Source: 66-474 sp044464225 (lineage in GTDB: Bacteria; Pseudomonadota; Gammaproteobacteria; Xanthomonadales; Rhodanobacteraceae). Taken from it: 64,000 nt of DNA. The notes below the pieces were generated by a model that saw nothing but the letters and a program-made list of their open reading frames with translations, did no database searches and was not told the DNA's origin. The stretch lies in contig JBIQLN010000006.1 of assembly GCA_044464225.1 (NCBI GenBank), positions 62,001 through 126,000 of the forward strand. The letters run 5' to 3'. Position numbers and translations under genes: made by a program. This document shows, piece after piece, positions 18,548-25,952 of the stretch. How positions within the stretch are numbered: position 1 is the first letter of the stretch; every line of letters starts with the position of its first letter.

Positions 18548-20248
18548 GTGAAATGGCTGATGATTCCGGCACTCGCGTTGACCCTGTCCGTCTCCGCCTG
18601 TGCGGACAACAAAAATCCCGAGACCAACACCAAGGCGGAAGCCGCCAAGACTGCCGGTACCCCCGCGTTCGATGCCGCGCGGCTGTCCGAGGAGGTCAAG
18701 ACCCTGTCCTCGGATGCCTTCGAGGGCCGCGGTCCCGCCACGGCCGGCGAAACCAGGACCATCGATTACGTGGTCGCGCAGATGAAGGCCGCGGGGCTCG
18801 AACCCGGTGGCGATCTCGTCGACGGCAAACGCAGCTGGACCCAGGACGTGCCGCTGGCCCGCTTCCAGATCAGCGGCACGCCGGCCATCGAATTGGACGT
18901 CGACGGCAAGCCGCAGAAACTCACCCAGGGCGAGGAGATCGCGCTGCGCGCCGCGCAAGACGGCTCGAAACGCGTCGACATCGAAGACGCGCCACTGGTG
19001 TTCGTCGGCTACGGCGTGACCGCGCCCGAACGCAACTGGGACGATTTCAAGGGCGTGGACCTGAAGGGCAAGATCGCGGTGGCCCTGGTCAACGACCCCG
19101 ACTACGAAACCGGCAAGGGCGACTTCGGCGGCAAGGCCATGACCTACTACGGCCGCTGGACCTACAAGTACGAGGAAGCCGCCCGCCGCGGCGCGCTCGG
19201 CCTGCTGATCGTGCACGAAACCAAGCCGGCCTCGTACGGCTGGCCGACGGTGCGCAACTCCAACACCAACGCACAGTTCGACATCGTGCGTGACGATCCG
19301 AAGGCGGAGCACCCGCAGGTCGAGGGCTGGATCCAGCGCGACCTCGCGGTGTCGTTGTTCAAGCGCGCGGGCCTCGATTTCGAGGCAATGAAGAAACAGG
19401 CGCAAACGCGCGCCTTCAAGCCGGTGGTGCTGAAGGGCGAAACCTTCTCGGCGCACTACGACGTCGCGGTGGACACGATCACCTCGCACAACGTGGTGGG
19501 CCGCGTCACCGGCAGCAAGTACCCGGATGAAACCATCATCTACAGCGCGCACTGGGATCACCTCGGCATCGGCGCGCCCGACGACACGGGCGACCGCATC
19601 TACAACGGCGCCGTCGACAACGCCACCGGCACCGCCGCGCTGATCGAGATGGGCCGCGCCTTCGCGCACGCACCGCGACCCGAACGCAGCGTGGTGTTCC
19701 TGGCGGTGACCGCGGAAGAAAAGGGCCTGCTGGGTTCCGAGTATTACGCCAGTCACCCGCTGTATCCGCTGGCGAAGACGGTGGCGAACATCAACACCGA
19801 TGCATTGAGCCCCGGTGGCGTGGCACGTGATTTCTCGATTTCCGGGAGCGCCAAGCTCGGTCTGCTGGACGATTTGATCGCGGTGGCCAAGCGTCACGAC
19901 TTGGACTTCACGCCCGACAGCCATCCGGAAGCCGGCTACTTCTTCCGTTCCGACCATTTCTCGTTCGCCAAGCGCGGCGTGCCTGCGCTGTCGTTCGGAT
20001 CGGGCGAGGATCTGGTGCAAGGCGGCAAGCAGGCCGGCGAAGCGCAAGGTCGCGAATACGGCGCCAAGCATTACCACCAGCCTTCCGACGAATGGCAGGC
20101 GAGCTGGACCTTCGCGGGCATGGCGCACGACCTGCCGGTGCTCTATGACCTCGGCACGCAACTCGCCGATTCGCGCGAGTGGCCGAACTGGTCCGAGGAT
20201 TCGGAATTCCGCGCGGCGCGCGACAAGACCGCGGACGAGCGCAGTTGA
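18548..20248 (+). CDS. M28-family zinc metallopeptidase, predicted lipoprotein
   Basis: A 566-residue exported aminopeptidase-like protein. The GTG start is set by AGGAG 8-12 bases upstream. The N-terminus is a lipoprotein signal ending at LSVSAC (Cys about 18). A PA domain insertion lies at about 130-290. The M28 catalytic core follows, with SAHWDHLG, NGAVDNATG, AVTAEEKGLLGSEYY, NTDAL and YFFRSDHFSFAKRG supplying zinc ligands and the general-base Glu. It probably releases N-terminal amino acids from peptides in the envelope; such genes are expanded in Xanthomonadales. A strong hairpin follows 6 bp after the stop. Confidence 0.92.
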   Translation: MKWLMIPALALTLSVSACADNKNPETNTKAEAAKTAGTPAFDAARLSEEVKTLSSDAFEGRGPATAGETRTIDYVVAQMKAAGLEPGGDLVDGKRSWTQDVPLARFQISGTPAIELDVDGKPQKLTQGEEIALRAAQDGSKRVDIEDAPLVFVGYGVTAPERNWDDFKGVDLKGKIAVALVNDPDYETGKGDFGGKAMTYYGRWTYKYEEAARRGALGLLIVHETKPASYGWPTVRNSNTNAQFDIVRDDPKAEHPQVEGWIQRDLAVSLFKRAGLDFEAMKKQAQTRAFKPVVLKGETFSAHYDVAVDTITSHNVVGRVTGSKYPDETIIYSAHWDHLGIGAPDDTGDRIYNGAVDNATGTAALIEMGRAFAHAPRPERSVVFLAVTAEEKGLLGSEYYASHPLYPLAKTVANINTDALSPGGVARDFSISGSAKLGLLDDLIAVAKRHDLDFTPDSHPEAGYFFRSDHFSFAKRGVPALSFGSGEDLVQGGKQAGEAQGREYGAKHYHQPSDEWQASWTFAGMAHDLPVLYDLGTQLADSREWPNWSEDSEFRAARDKTADERS

Positions 20249-20254
20249 TCTGCC

Positions 20255-20284
20255 GGTCGGTGCAGGCTTCTGCCTGCACCGACC
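20255..20284. repeat. Perfect 13-bp inverted repeat with TTCT loop
   Basis: GGTCGGTGCAGGC and its exact complement are separated by TTCT, directly after the M28 peptidase stop. There is no T-run on either side, so it looks like an RNA-stabilising or repeat-type hairpin, although a role in termination is possible. Confidence 0.75.
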
Positions 20285-20329
20285 CGATCAGCGCCAGGGG
20301 CGGCGCGTGTTGCGATTTTTCGCCCGTCA

Positions 20330-20347
20330 TTCCGGCGCACGCCGGAA
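20330..20347. repeat. REP-like palindrome in a 418-bp gene-free stretch
   Basis: TTCCGGCG-CA-CGCCGGAA is an exact palindrome. A decayed relative lies near 20485-20520 (GCCCGTCATTCGCGCAAGCCGGAACCCGGCG). Each copy is followed by a similar segment (GCGCAACTTGCAGGACGG and GCGCAACTTGTAGGGCGG), so the gap 20249-20666 appears built from two diverged copies of one element. I see no credible gene in the gap. Confidence 0.65.
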
Positions 20348-20666
20348 CCCGGCGGTTTGGCTCGTGTGGCGCAACTTGCAGGACGGCGACAACCCGCCTT
20401 TCGTGCGGCGGAACCCGCTGCGCTACTCCCCCTACGAGTTCTTTGGTGAGCGCAGGGACGGCGCTCGCCTCGCGAATTTCGTTGCCCGTCATTCGCGCAA
20501 GCCGGAACCCGGCGACTTTGCTCTTGCTTTCCGACGGGACCAACGGCGCAACTTGTAGGGCGGACGACCACCCGCTTTTCGTGTCCCCCTGACGGGAGCA
20601 AGTCGATGGGTTCCGGATCGCGCCCTCCGTGCGGGCCTGTCCGGAGTGACGGGGTGGAGTGATGCG

Positions 20667-23075
20667 TCAGAACGGCAGCGTGAGTGAGCTGTCGCACGCG
20701 AGGAGCTGCGCGCGGAACGCGTCCTGGATGCGCTTCAGCGCGGTGGCATTGTCGGCATCGAAGCGCAGCACCAGCACCGGAGTGGTGTTGGACGCGCGCA
20801 CCAGGCCCCAGCCGTCGGACCAGTCCGCGCGCAGGCCGTCGATGGTGGTGATCCGCGCGCCGTCGAACTGCGCGCGCTCGCGGAAACGCGCGATGAAGGG
20901 ATGGTTCTGGCCTTCCTGCATCTGGACGTGCAGCTCGGGCGTGGACACGCCCTTCGGCAGCGTCGCGAAGATTTCCTCGGGACTGCGTCCCTCGGGATCG
21001 TCGGCCAGGATTTCCAGCAGCCGCGCGGCGGCGTACACGCCGTCGTCGAACCCGTACCAGCGCTCGCGGAAGAAGAAGTGCCCGCTCATTTCGCCGGCGA
21101 GTTGCGCGCCGGTTTCCTTCATCTTGGCCTTGATCAGCGAGTGGCCGGTCTTCCACATCAGGGGACTGCCGCCAGCCTTCAGGATCAGCGGCTGCAGGTG
21201 CCCGGTGCACTTCACGTCGTAAAGGATCGTCGCGCCCGGGTTGCGGGTGAGCACGTCCTGCGCGAAGAGCATCAGCACGCGATCGGGGTAGATGATTTCG
21301 CCGTCTTTGGTGACGACGCCGAGGCGATCGCCGTCGCCGTCGAAGGCAAGCCCGACGTCCGCGCCGGTTTTCTGGACCATCAGGATCAGGTCGGCGAGGT
21401 TCTTCGGCTCCGAGGGGTCGGGATGGTGGTTCGGGAAGGTGCCGTCGACGTCGCAGTACAGCGGAATCGGCTCGCAACCGATCGCCTGCACCACGCCCGG
21501 GGCGGTATCCCCGGCGATGCCGTTGCCGCAATCGACCACCACCTTCAATGCGCGCCCGGTCTGGATGTCGGACGCAATGCGCTCGATGTACTCGGGCAGG
21601 ATTTCGTACTGGCGCAACGAACCATTGCCTTCGGCGAAGCGGCCTTCGACGATGCGCTGGTACAGATCCTGGATCGCATCCTCGGCCAGCGTTTCGCCGC
21701 CGATCACGATCTTGAACCCGTTGTAGTCGGGCGGATTGTGGCTGCCGGTCACCGACACGCACGAACCGGCGTTGAGCTGGTACGCCGCGAAGTAGCTGAC
21801 CGGCGTCGGCACCGCGCCGATATCGATCACGTCCACGCCGGCCGCGCGCAGGCCGTCGATCAACGCGCCGGAAAGTTCGGGCCCCGACAGGCGCCCGTCG
21901 CGCCCCACGACGATTTCGGAAAGTTCCTTGTCGCGCACGGCACTGCCGATCGCCCGACCGAGCTGGCGCGCGACGTTTTCGGTCAGGGTCCGGCCGAAGA
22001 CGCCGCGGATGTCGTAGGCCCGGAAGATGCCGCGATCGGGGATGGCGGCATCGCGCGCGACGGCTGGCGCGGCATCGGCGGTTGCAGCGACCTTCACCGG
22101 TGTCGCGGGCCTGGACGTTGGCGGGGCGGCGGCGATCACGTCGGACAACACCGGCTCTTCGCGCAGCGGGGCACCCCCCAGGCGCGCACGCAATCGCGTG
22201 CGTGATCCCAGCACGATGACACCGAGGAAGAACACGGCCACAGCCAGCACCAGCGCGCTGACGAACGACTCCGTCACCGGCAGCCAGTACACGGGCGGGG
22301 TCGAGGTGACGCGGTAGAGGCTGTGGGCGACGGCCACGCCGGGCCCGTTGCCAACCGGTGCGCCACTTTCGCCGAAGTTGTCCAGCATGATGTCGCCGGA
22401 CGAATTGCGTTGCCGCAGTTCCAGCCGGCCCGCGCTGATTTGTGCGGAGTGCAACGCGGCGCGCACGGGCGCGTCGGGGAAATCGATCGTCGCATAGGCC
22501 AACACCGTGCCACCCGCACCAGTGATGGGCCCGGCGAAGCTCAGCGTCTTCGATTGCGGCGACTGTGCGGGGCCGAGGTCCTCGTCGTTGAGTACCGACA
22601 TCAACTGCGCGGCCCGCGCGTAGCCCAGTTGCTGCAGGTTGCCGCGCAGCACTTCGTTCAACTGCGGGCTGTACAACGCCACGGCTTCGGCGTCCTTCGT
22701 CTCCGCCTTGATGCGTTGCGCCACGGTCTCGCGCGTCTGCGCGTCGTCCTGTGCCGCAAGCTGCGCAACCAGGGCCGGCTGCGTCAGCGCCTTCACCACC
22801 TGCGCACGCCTGTCGGCGACGATCAGCCCGATTTTCTGCGCGACATCCTGGCGTGCCTGCGCCAGCGATTGCGCGGCGTCGGTCTGGCGCTTGGCCAGCC
22901 ATGCCTGCCAGCCCATGAACAATCCGAACAACACCAGCAAGGTGCCCAGCGCCAATGCGAGATCGGCGACCAACGCCGCAAACCCGCGACGCAGGCTCAG
23001 GCGCGCCCGCACGGCACGTGCCGCAGACTGCGCCCTCGCCGCTGACTTCTTGTCGACCGCCGATTCGTTGCCCAT
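20667..23075 (-). CDS. algC: Phosphomannomutase/phosphoglucomutase with membrane-anchored N-terminal domain (AlgC-like)
   Basis: An 802-residue protein. The C-terminal 455 residues (from about 348, GIFRAYDIRGVFG) are a complete alpha-D-phosphohexomutase. They hold the phosphoserine loop SVTGSHNPPDYNG (Ser445), the metal loop FDGDGDRLG and the sugar-binding GEMSGHFFF. It interconverts hexose 6- and 1-phosphates for exopolysaccharide and LPS precursors. The N-terminal half has two transmembrane helices (about 33-56 and 268-290) enclosing a presumed periplasmic domain, then a Pro/Ala linker. Long AlgC forms of this kind are known in Pseudomonas and Xanthomonas. The start at 23075 lies 4 bp after dut, making it the last gene of the coaC-coaB-dut-algC run. 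Confidence 0.93.
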   Translation of the reverse strand: MGNESAVDKKSAARAQSAARAVRARLSLRRGFAALVADLALALGTLLVLFGLFMGWQAWLAKRQTDAAQSLAQARQDVAQKIGLIVADRRAQVVKALTQPALVAQLAAQDDAQTRETVAQRIKAETKDAEAVALYSPQLNEVLRGNLQQLGYARAAQLMSVLNDEDLGPAQSPQSKTLSFAGPITGAGGTVLAYATIDFPDAPVRAALHSAQISAGRLELRQRNSSGDIMLDNFGESGAPVGNGPGVAVAHSLYRVTSTPPVYWLPVTESFVSALVLAVAVFFLGVIVLGSRTRLRARLGGAPLREEPVLSDVIAAAPPTSRPATPVKVAATADAAPAVARDAAIPDRGIFRAYDIRGVFGRTLTENVARQLGRAIGSAVRDKELSEIVVGRDGRLSGPELSGALIDGLRAAGVDVIDIGAVPTPVSYFAAYQLNAGSCVSVTGSHNPPDYNGFKIVIGGETLAEDAIQDLYQRIVEGRFAEGNGSLRQYEILPEYIERIASDIQTGRALKVVVDCGNGIAGDTAPGVVQAIGCEPIPLYCDVDGTFPNHHPDPSEPKNLADLILMVQKTGADVGLAFDGDGDRLGVVTKDGEIIYPDRVLMLFAQDVLTRNPGATILYDVKCTGHLQPLILKAGGSPLMWKTGHSLIKAKMKETGAQLAGEMSGHFFFRERWYGFDDGVYAAARLLEILADDPEGRSPEEIFATLPKGVSTPELHVQMQEGQNHPFIARFRERAQFDGARITTIDGLRADWSDGWGLVRASNTTPVLVLRFDADNATALKRIQDAFRAQLLACDSSLTLPF

Positions 23076-23079
23076 GCCG

Positions 23080-23556
23080 TCATGCGACTCCGGTGGAGCC
23101 GAATCCCCCGACGCCACGTTCACTGGGTGCGAACTCCTCGACCACCCTCCAGGCCACCCGCGCAACAGGCGTCACCAGCAATTGCGCGATGCGGTCCCCC
23201 GGCTGGATGGTAAATGCGGTACTGCCGCGGTTCCAGCATGAAATCATCAATGGCCCCTGGTAATCGGCGTCGATCAGGCCGGTGAGATTGCCCAGTACCA
23301 GTCCATGCTTGTGGCCCAGGCCCGAGCGCGGGAGGATCAACGCGCACCAGCCGGGATCGGCGACGTGGATCGCGAGCCCGGTCGGGATCAATGCACTGTC
23401 GCCGGGATTCAGTGTGACGGCGCCGTCGGGAGCCGCGCGCAGGTCCATCGCGGCGCTGCCCTCGGTGGCGTAGGTCGGCAACGGAATGGAGTTCCCGAGG
23501 CGCGCGTCCAGGCGTTTCAGTTCCACCGGAATCGCGGCGCGTTTCTGCGGGTTCAT
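23080..23556 (-). CDS. dut: Deoxyuridine 5'-triphosphate nucleotidohydrolase
   Basis: A 158-residue trimeric-type dUTPase that hydrolyses dUTP to dUMP, preventing uracil incorporation and feeding dTMP synthesis. All five motifs are present: AAMDLRA, PRSGLGHKHG, NLTGLIDADYQG, GDRIAQLL and the C-terminal RGVGGFGSTG. Its ATG overlaps the coaB stop by 4 bp (ATGA), implying translational coupling. The coaBC-dut-algC order is the same as in many gammaproteobacteria. Confidence 0.97.
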   Translation of the reverse strand: MNPQKRAAIPVELKRLDARLGNSIPLPTYATEGSAAMDLRAAPDGAVTLNPGDSALIPTGLAIHVADPGWCALILPRSGLGHKHGLVLGNLTGLIDADYQGPLMISCWNRGSTAFTIQPGDRIAQLLVTPVARVAWRVVEEFAPSERGVGGFGSTGVA

Positions 23557-24227
23557 GTCGGCTTCCGCGCGTGGTAGTGGGTGGCGATGCGCGCGAGCAG
23601 CGTTTTCGCCAGCTCGGTCTTGGACGCCCGCGGCAGGGTTTCGCTGCCGCCCGGCCAGATGAGTTCCAGCGCATTGTCGTCGGCGCCGATCCCGGTGTTT
23701 TCGTCGACGTGGTTCGCGGCCAGCATGTCCAGCTTCTTGCGCTCGAGCTTTTCGCGCGCGTGTTCGGTGACATGGTCGGTTTCGGCAGCGAACCCGACCA
23801 CGAATGGACGCGGATCGCGCGCGGCGACCTCGGCCAGGATGTCGGGATTTTCCACCAGCTCCAGCACGGGCGCGCCGGATGCACTTTTCTTGATCTTGCG
23901 CGACGAATACCCCGCCACCCGCCAATCGGCCACGGCGGCGGTCGCGATGAAAATGTCGGCGCCTTCGATCGCTCGCATGACCGCGTCGCGCATCTGCAGC
24001 GCACTTCGCACGTCCACGCGACGCGCGACGCCGGCAGGGGTGGGCAAGGACACCGGCCCCGCAACCAGCGTAACCTCGGCGCCCGCCTGGACGGCTGCTT
24101 CGGCGATCGCGAAACCCATCTTGCCGGAACTGCGATTGCCAAGGAAACGCACCGGATCGATGTCCTCGTAGGTCGGCCCGGCGTCGATCACGATCCTTGC
24201 GCCGGCCAGCGCCATGTCAGGCGACAT
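23553..24227 (-). CDS. coaB: Phosphopantothenate--cysteine ligase domain (CoaB), separate reading frame
   Basis: A 224-residue protein covering the CoaB half of the usual fused CoaBC. CoaB ligates cysteine to 4'-phosphopantothenate using CTP. VIDAGPTYEDIDPVRFLGNRSSGKMG and the nucleotide-proximal FVVGFAAETD are seen. The frame begins 11 bp before the CoaC frame stops, in a different phase. Alternative starts are the ATGs at 24227 and 24215. In relatives the two domains are normally one polypeptide, so this may be a true gene split, a ribosomal frameshift site or a one-base error in the sequence. Confidence 0.9.
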   Translation of the reverse strand: MSPDMALAGARIVIDAGPTYEDIDPVRFLGNRSSGKMGFAIAEAAVQAGAEVTLVAGPVSLPTPAGVARRVDVRSALQMRDAVMRAIEGADIFIATAAVADWRVAGYSSRKIKKSASGAPVLELVENPDILAEVAARDPRPFVVGFAAETDHVTEHAREKLERKKLDMLAANHVDENTGIGADDNALELIWPGGSETLPRASKTELAKTLLARIATHYHARKPT

Positions 24228-24792
24228 GCGTACCGCCCGGCGCCATCAGCGCCTCCACCAGTTGTTGCGGCTCGAGCATCCGGCCCGGCCCGGATTCGCC
24301 TTCGGCAAGCGGTCCGTTGGCAGGACCGAGAATGGCCACGCCACGTGCGCGCAACGTGGCGACGTTTGCCTGCGTGGCGGGGTGCAGCCACATCCGGTGG
24401 TTCATGGCCGGTGCAACGGCCAGCGGCGCGGTGGTGGCGAGACACAGCGTGCACAGCAGATCGTCGGCGAGACCATGCGCGAGCCTCGCCAGCATGTCGG
24501 CGGACGCCGGCGCAATCAGCACCGCATCGGCCCAGCGCGCCAGTTCCAGGTGTCCCATGCCCAATTCGGCTTCGGCATCCCATAAACCGTGCCGCACCGG
24601 TTGGCCGGACAACGCCTGGAAGGTCAAGGGGGTGACGAAACGTTCCGCGTTTTCCGTCAGCACCACCCGCACTTCCGCGCCCGTATGGCGCAGGCGCCGC
24701 ACCACTTCGCACGACTTGTAGGCGGCGATGCCGCCCGACACCCCGAGCAGCACATGCCGATATTCGCCGGGACGATGTTCCCTGACACCCAT
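24217..24792 (-). CDS. coaC: Phosphopantothenoylcysteine decarboxylase domain (CoaC), separate reading frame
   Basis: A 191-residue flavoprotein domain that decarboxylates phosphopantothenoylcysteine in coenzyme A synthesis. It shows the N-terminal VLLGVSGGIAAYKSCE, the active-site His region PLTFQALSGQPV, FMN-binding IAPASADMLARLAHG and the substrate clamp APAMNHRMW. It ends at EALMAPGGTHVA followed by TGA, just where the linker to CoaB would be expected. It is the first gene of the coaC-coaB-dut-algC run and diverges from radC by 116 bp. Confidence 0.92.
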   Translation of the reverse strand: MGVREHRPGEYRHVLLGVSGGIAAYKSCEVVRRLRHTGAEVRVVLTENAERFVTPLTFQALSGQPVRHGLWDAEAELGMGHLELARWADAVLIAPASADMLARLAHGLADDLLCTLCLATTAPLAVAPAMNHRMWLHPATQANVATLRARGVAILGPANGPLAEGESGPGRMLEPQQLVEALMAPGGTHVA

Positions 24793-24908
24793 GTCGGAAT
24801 CCGCTGACGGACAAACCGGGATTAGCTTACCGGATTCGCGCGCGCACGCCGCTCGCCGAAACGGCCGTCGGCCAGGGATGATCGTCGCCTCCACCATGGA
24901 ACCGGACG

Positions 24909-25574
24909 ATGAGCATCCGCGATTGGCCCAAGGACGACCGCCCCCGCGAAAAGCTGCTGGCGCACGGGGCCCACGCGCTCACGGCCGCGGAATTGGTGGC
25001 GATATTGTTGGGCAGCGGTGTGCGCGGGCGCAGCGCGCTGGACATGGGCCGCGACCTGCTGACCAGTGCCGGCAGCCTGAACGCACTGTTGTCCAAGGAT
25101 GTCGACGACGTGCCTGGACTCGGTCCGGCCAAGCGCGCGCGCCTGGTCGCCGGACTGGAGTTGGCGCGCAGGTGCCTGGGCGAGGAGCTGTCCGCGCGCA
25201 CCGCGCTGTCCAGCCCGCGCGACAGCGCCGCATTCCTGAAGGCCCAGCTCGCGCACAAGCCTTACGAAGTATTTGCCTGCCTGTTTCTCGACAACCGCCA
25301 CCGGGTGCTGGCGTTCGAGGAAATGTTCCGCGGCACGCTGGATGGTGCGTCGGTGCATCCACGCGAAGTGGTGCGTGCATCGCTGAAGCACAACGCCGCG
25401 GCGGTGATCCTGGCCCACAATCATCCAAGCGGCGTGGCCGAACCTTCCGCCGCCGACCGCAACATCACCCGCCAGTTGCGCGACGCACTGCAACTGGTCG
25501 GTGTCCGCGTGCTCGACCACCTCGTGGTCGGCGCGGGCGAACCCACATCGATGGCTGCGCGCGGACTGATCTGA
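24909..25574 (+). CDS. radC: RadC family (JAB/MPN metalloprotease-fold) protein
   Basis: A 221-residue RadC protein. An N-terminal helix-hairpin-helix region (LSKDVDDVPGLGPAKRARL, about 60-80) is followed by the JAMM metal site ILAHNHPSGVAEPSAAD (about 173-190). Despite the name, a direct role in DNA repair is not established. It diverges from coaBC, an arrangement conserved in many proteobacteria. Confidence 0.95.
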   Translation: MSIRDWPKDDRPREKLLAHGAHALTAAELVAILLGSGVRGRSALDMGRDLLTSAGSLNALLSKDVDDVPGLGPAKRARLVAGLELARRCLGEELSARTALSSPRDSAAFLKAQLAHKPYEVFACLFLDNRHRVLAFEEMFRGTLDGASVHPREVVRASLKHNAAAVILAHNHPSGVAEPSAADRNITRQLRDALQLVGVRVLDHLVVGAGEPTSMAARGLI

Positions 25575-25712
25575 AGGCCGGCGATCGCATGAGGACAGCT
25601 TGTCCCGCAAGCGGCCCGCCCGATCATGGTTGTCCGCAGCGCCTTTTCTCTCCGTTCTTCCACGGGAAGCCGCTTGACACAAGGCTCCGAAGCCGTCTCT
25701 CCCCGCGGTCAG

Positions 25713-25885
25713 TTATGCACAATGCCGCATCACAATCGGTTGGCGCCTCATTTTCGTGCGGTTTCGGCAAATAGCTTATTTGCGTTTGATTCGCATGCAT
25801 ATTTTTGCCTGACTCGCGCCCCAACGCGGAAAACACCCTCGCCTGCAGAGCCCGGTTCGGGTGGGTATCCACCGGGTTATCCACA
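25713..25885. promoter_or_regulatory. DnaA-box-containing regulatory region before argS
   Basis: The gap 25575-25952 has no credible gene. It holds TTATGCACA (25713-25721) and TTATCCACA (25877-25885), both matching the DnaA-box consensus TTATNCACA. Between them is a stretch more AT-rich than its surroundings, containing the exact 17-bp palindrome GCAAATAGCTTATTTGC (25767-25783). DnaA could act here as regulator of argS or the sites could titrate DnaA. No binding data are available. Confidence 0.45.
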
Positions 25886-25952
25886 GGGCGCAGGTTGGGT
25901 TGCGGGGGTTGCCTGCGCTAGGATGAAAGACTGCCCATCAAGTTGCCCGTCC

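Noticed and set aside
20143..22902. A 919-codon open frame on the - strand overlapping algC in another phase
   Set aside because: Arg/Ala-rich translation without motifs; algC in the correct phase has all mutase motifs.
25575..25952. Chromosomal replication origin
   Set aside because: Only two DnaA boxes, no dnaA/dnaN/gyrB/rpmH neighbours and no cluster of 13-mers; kept only as a possible DnaA-binding region.
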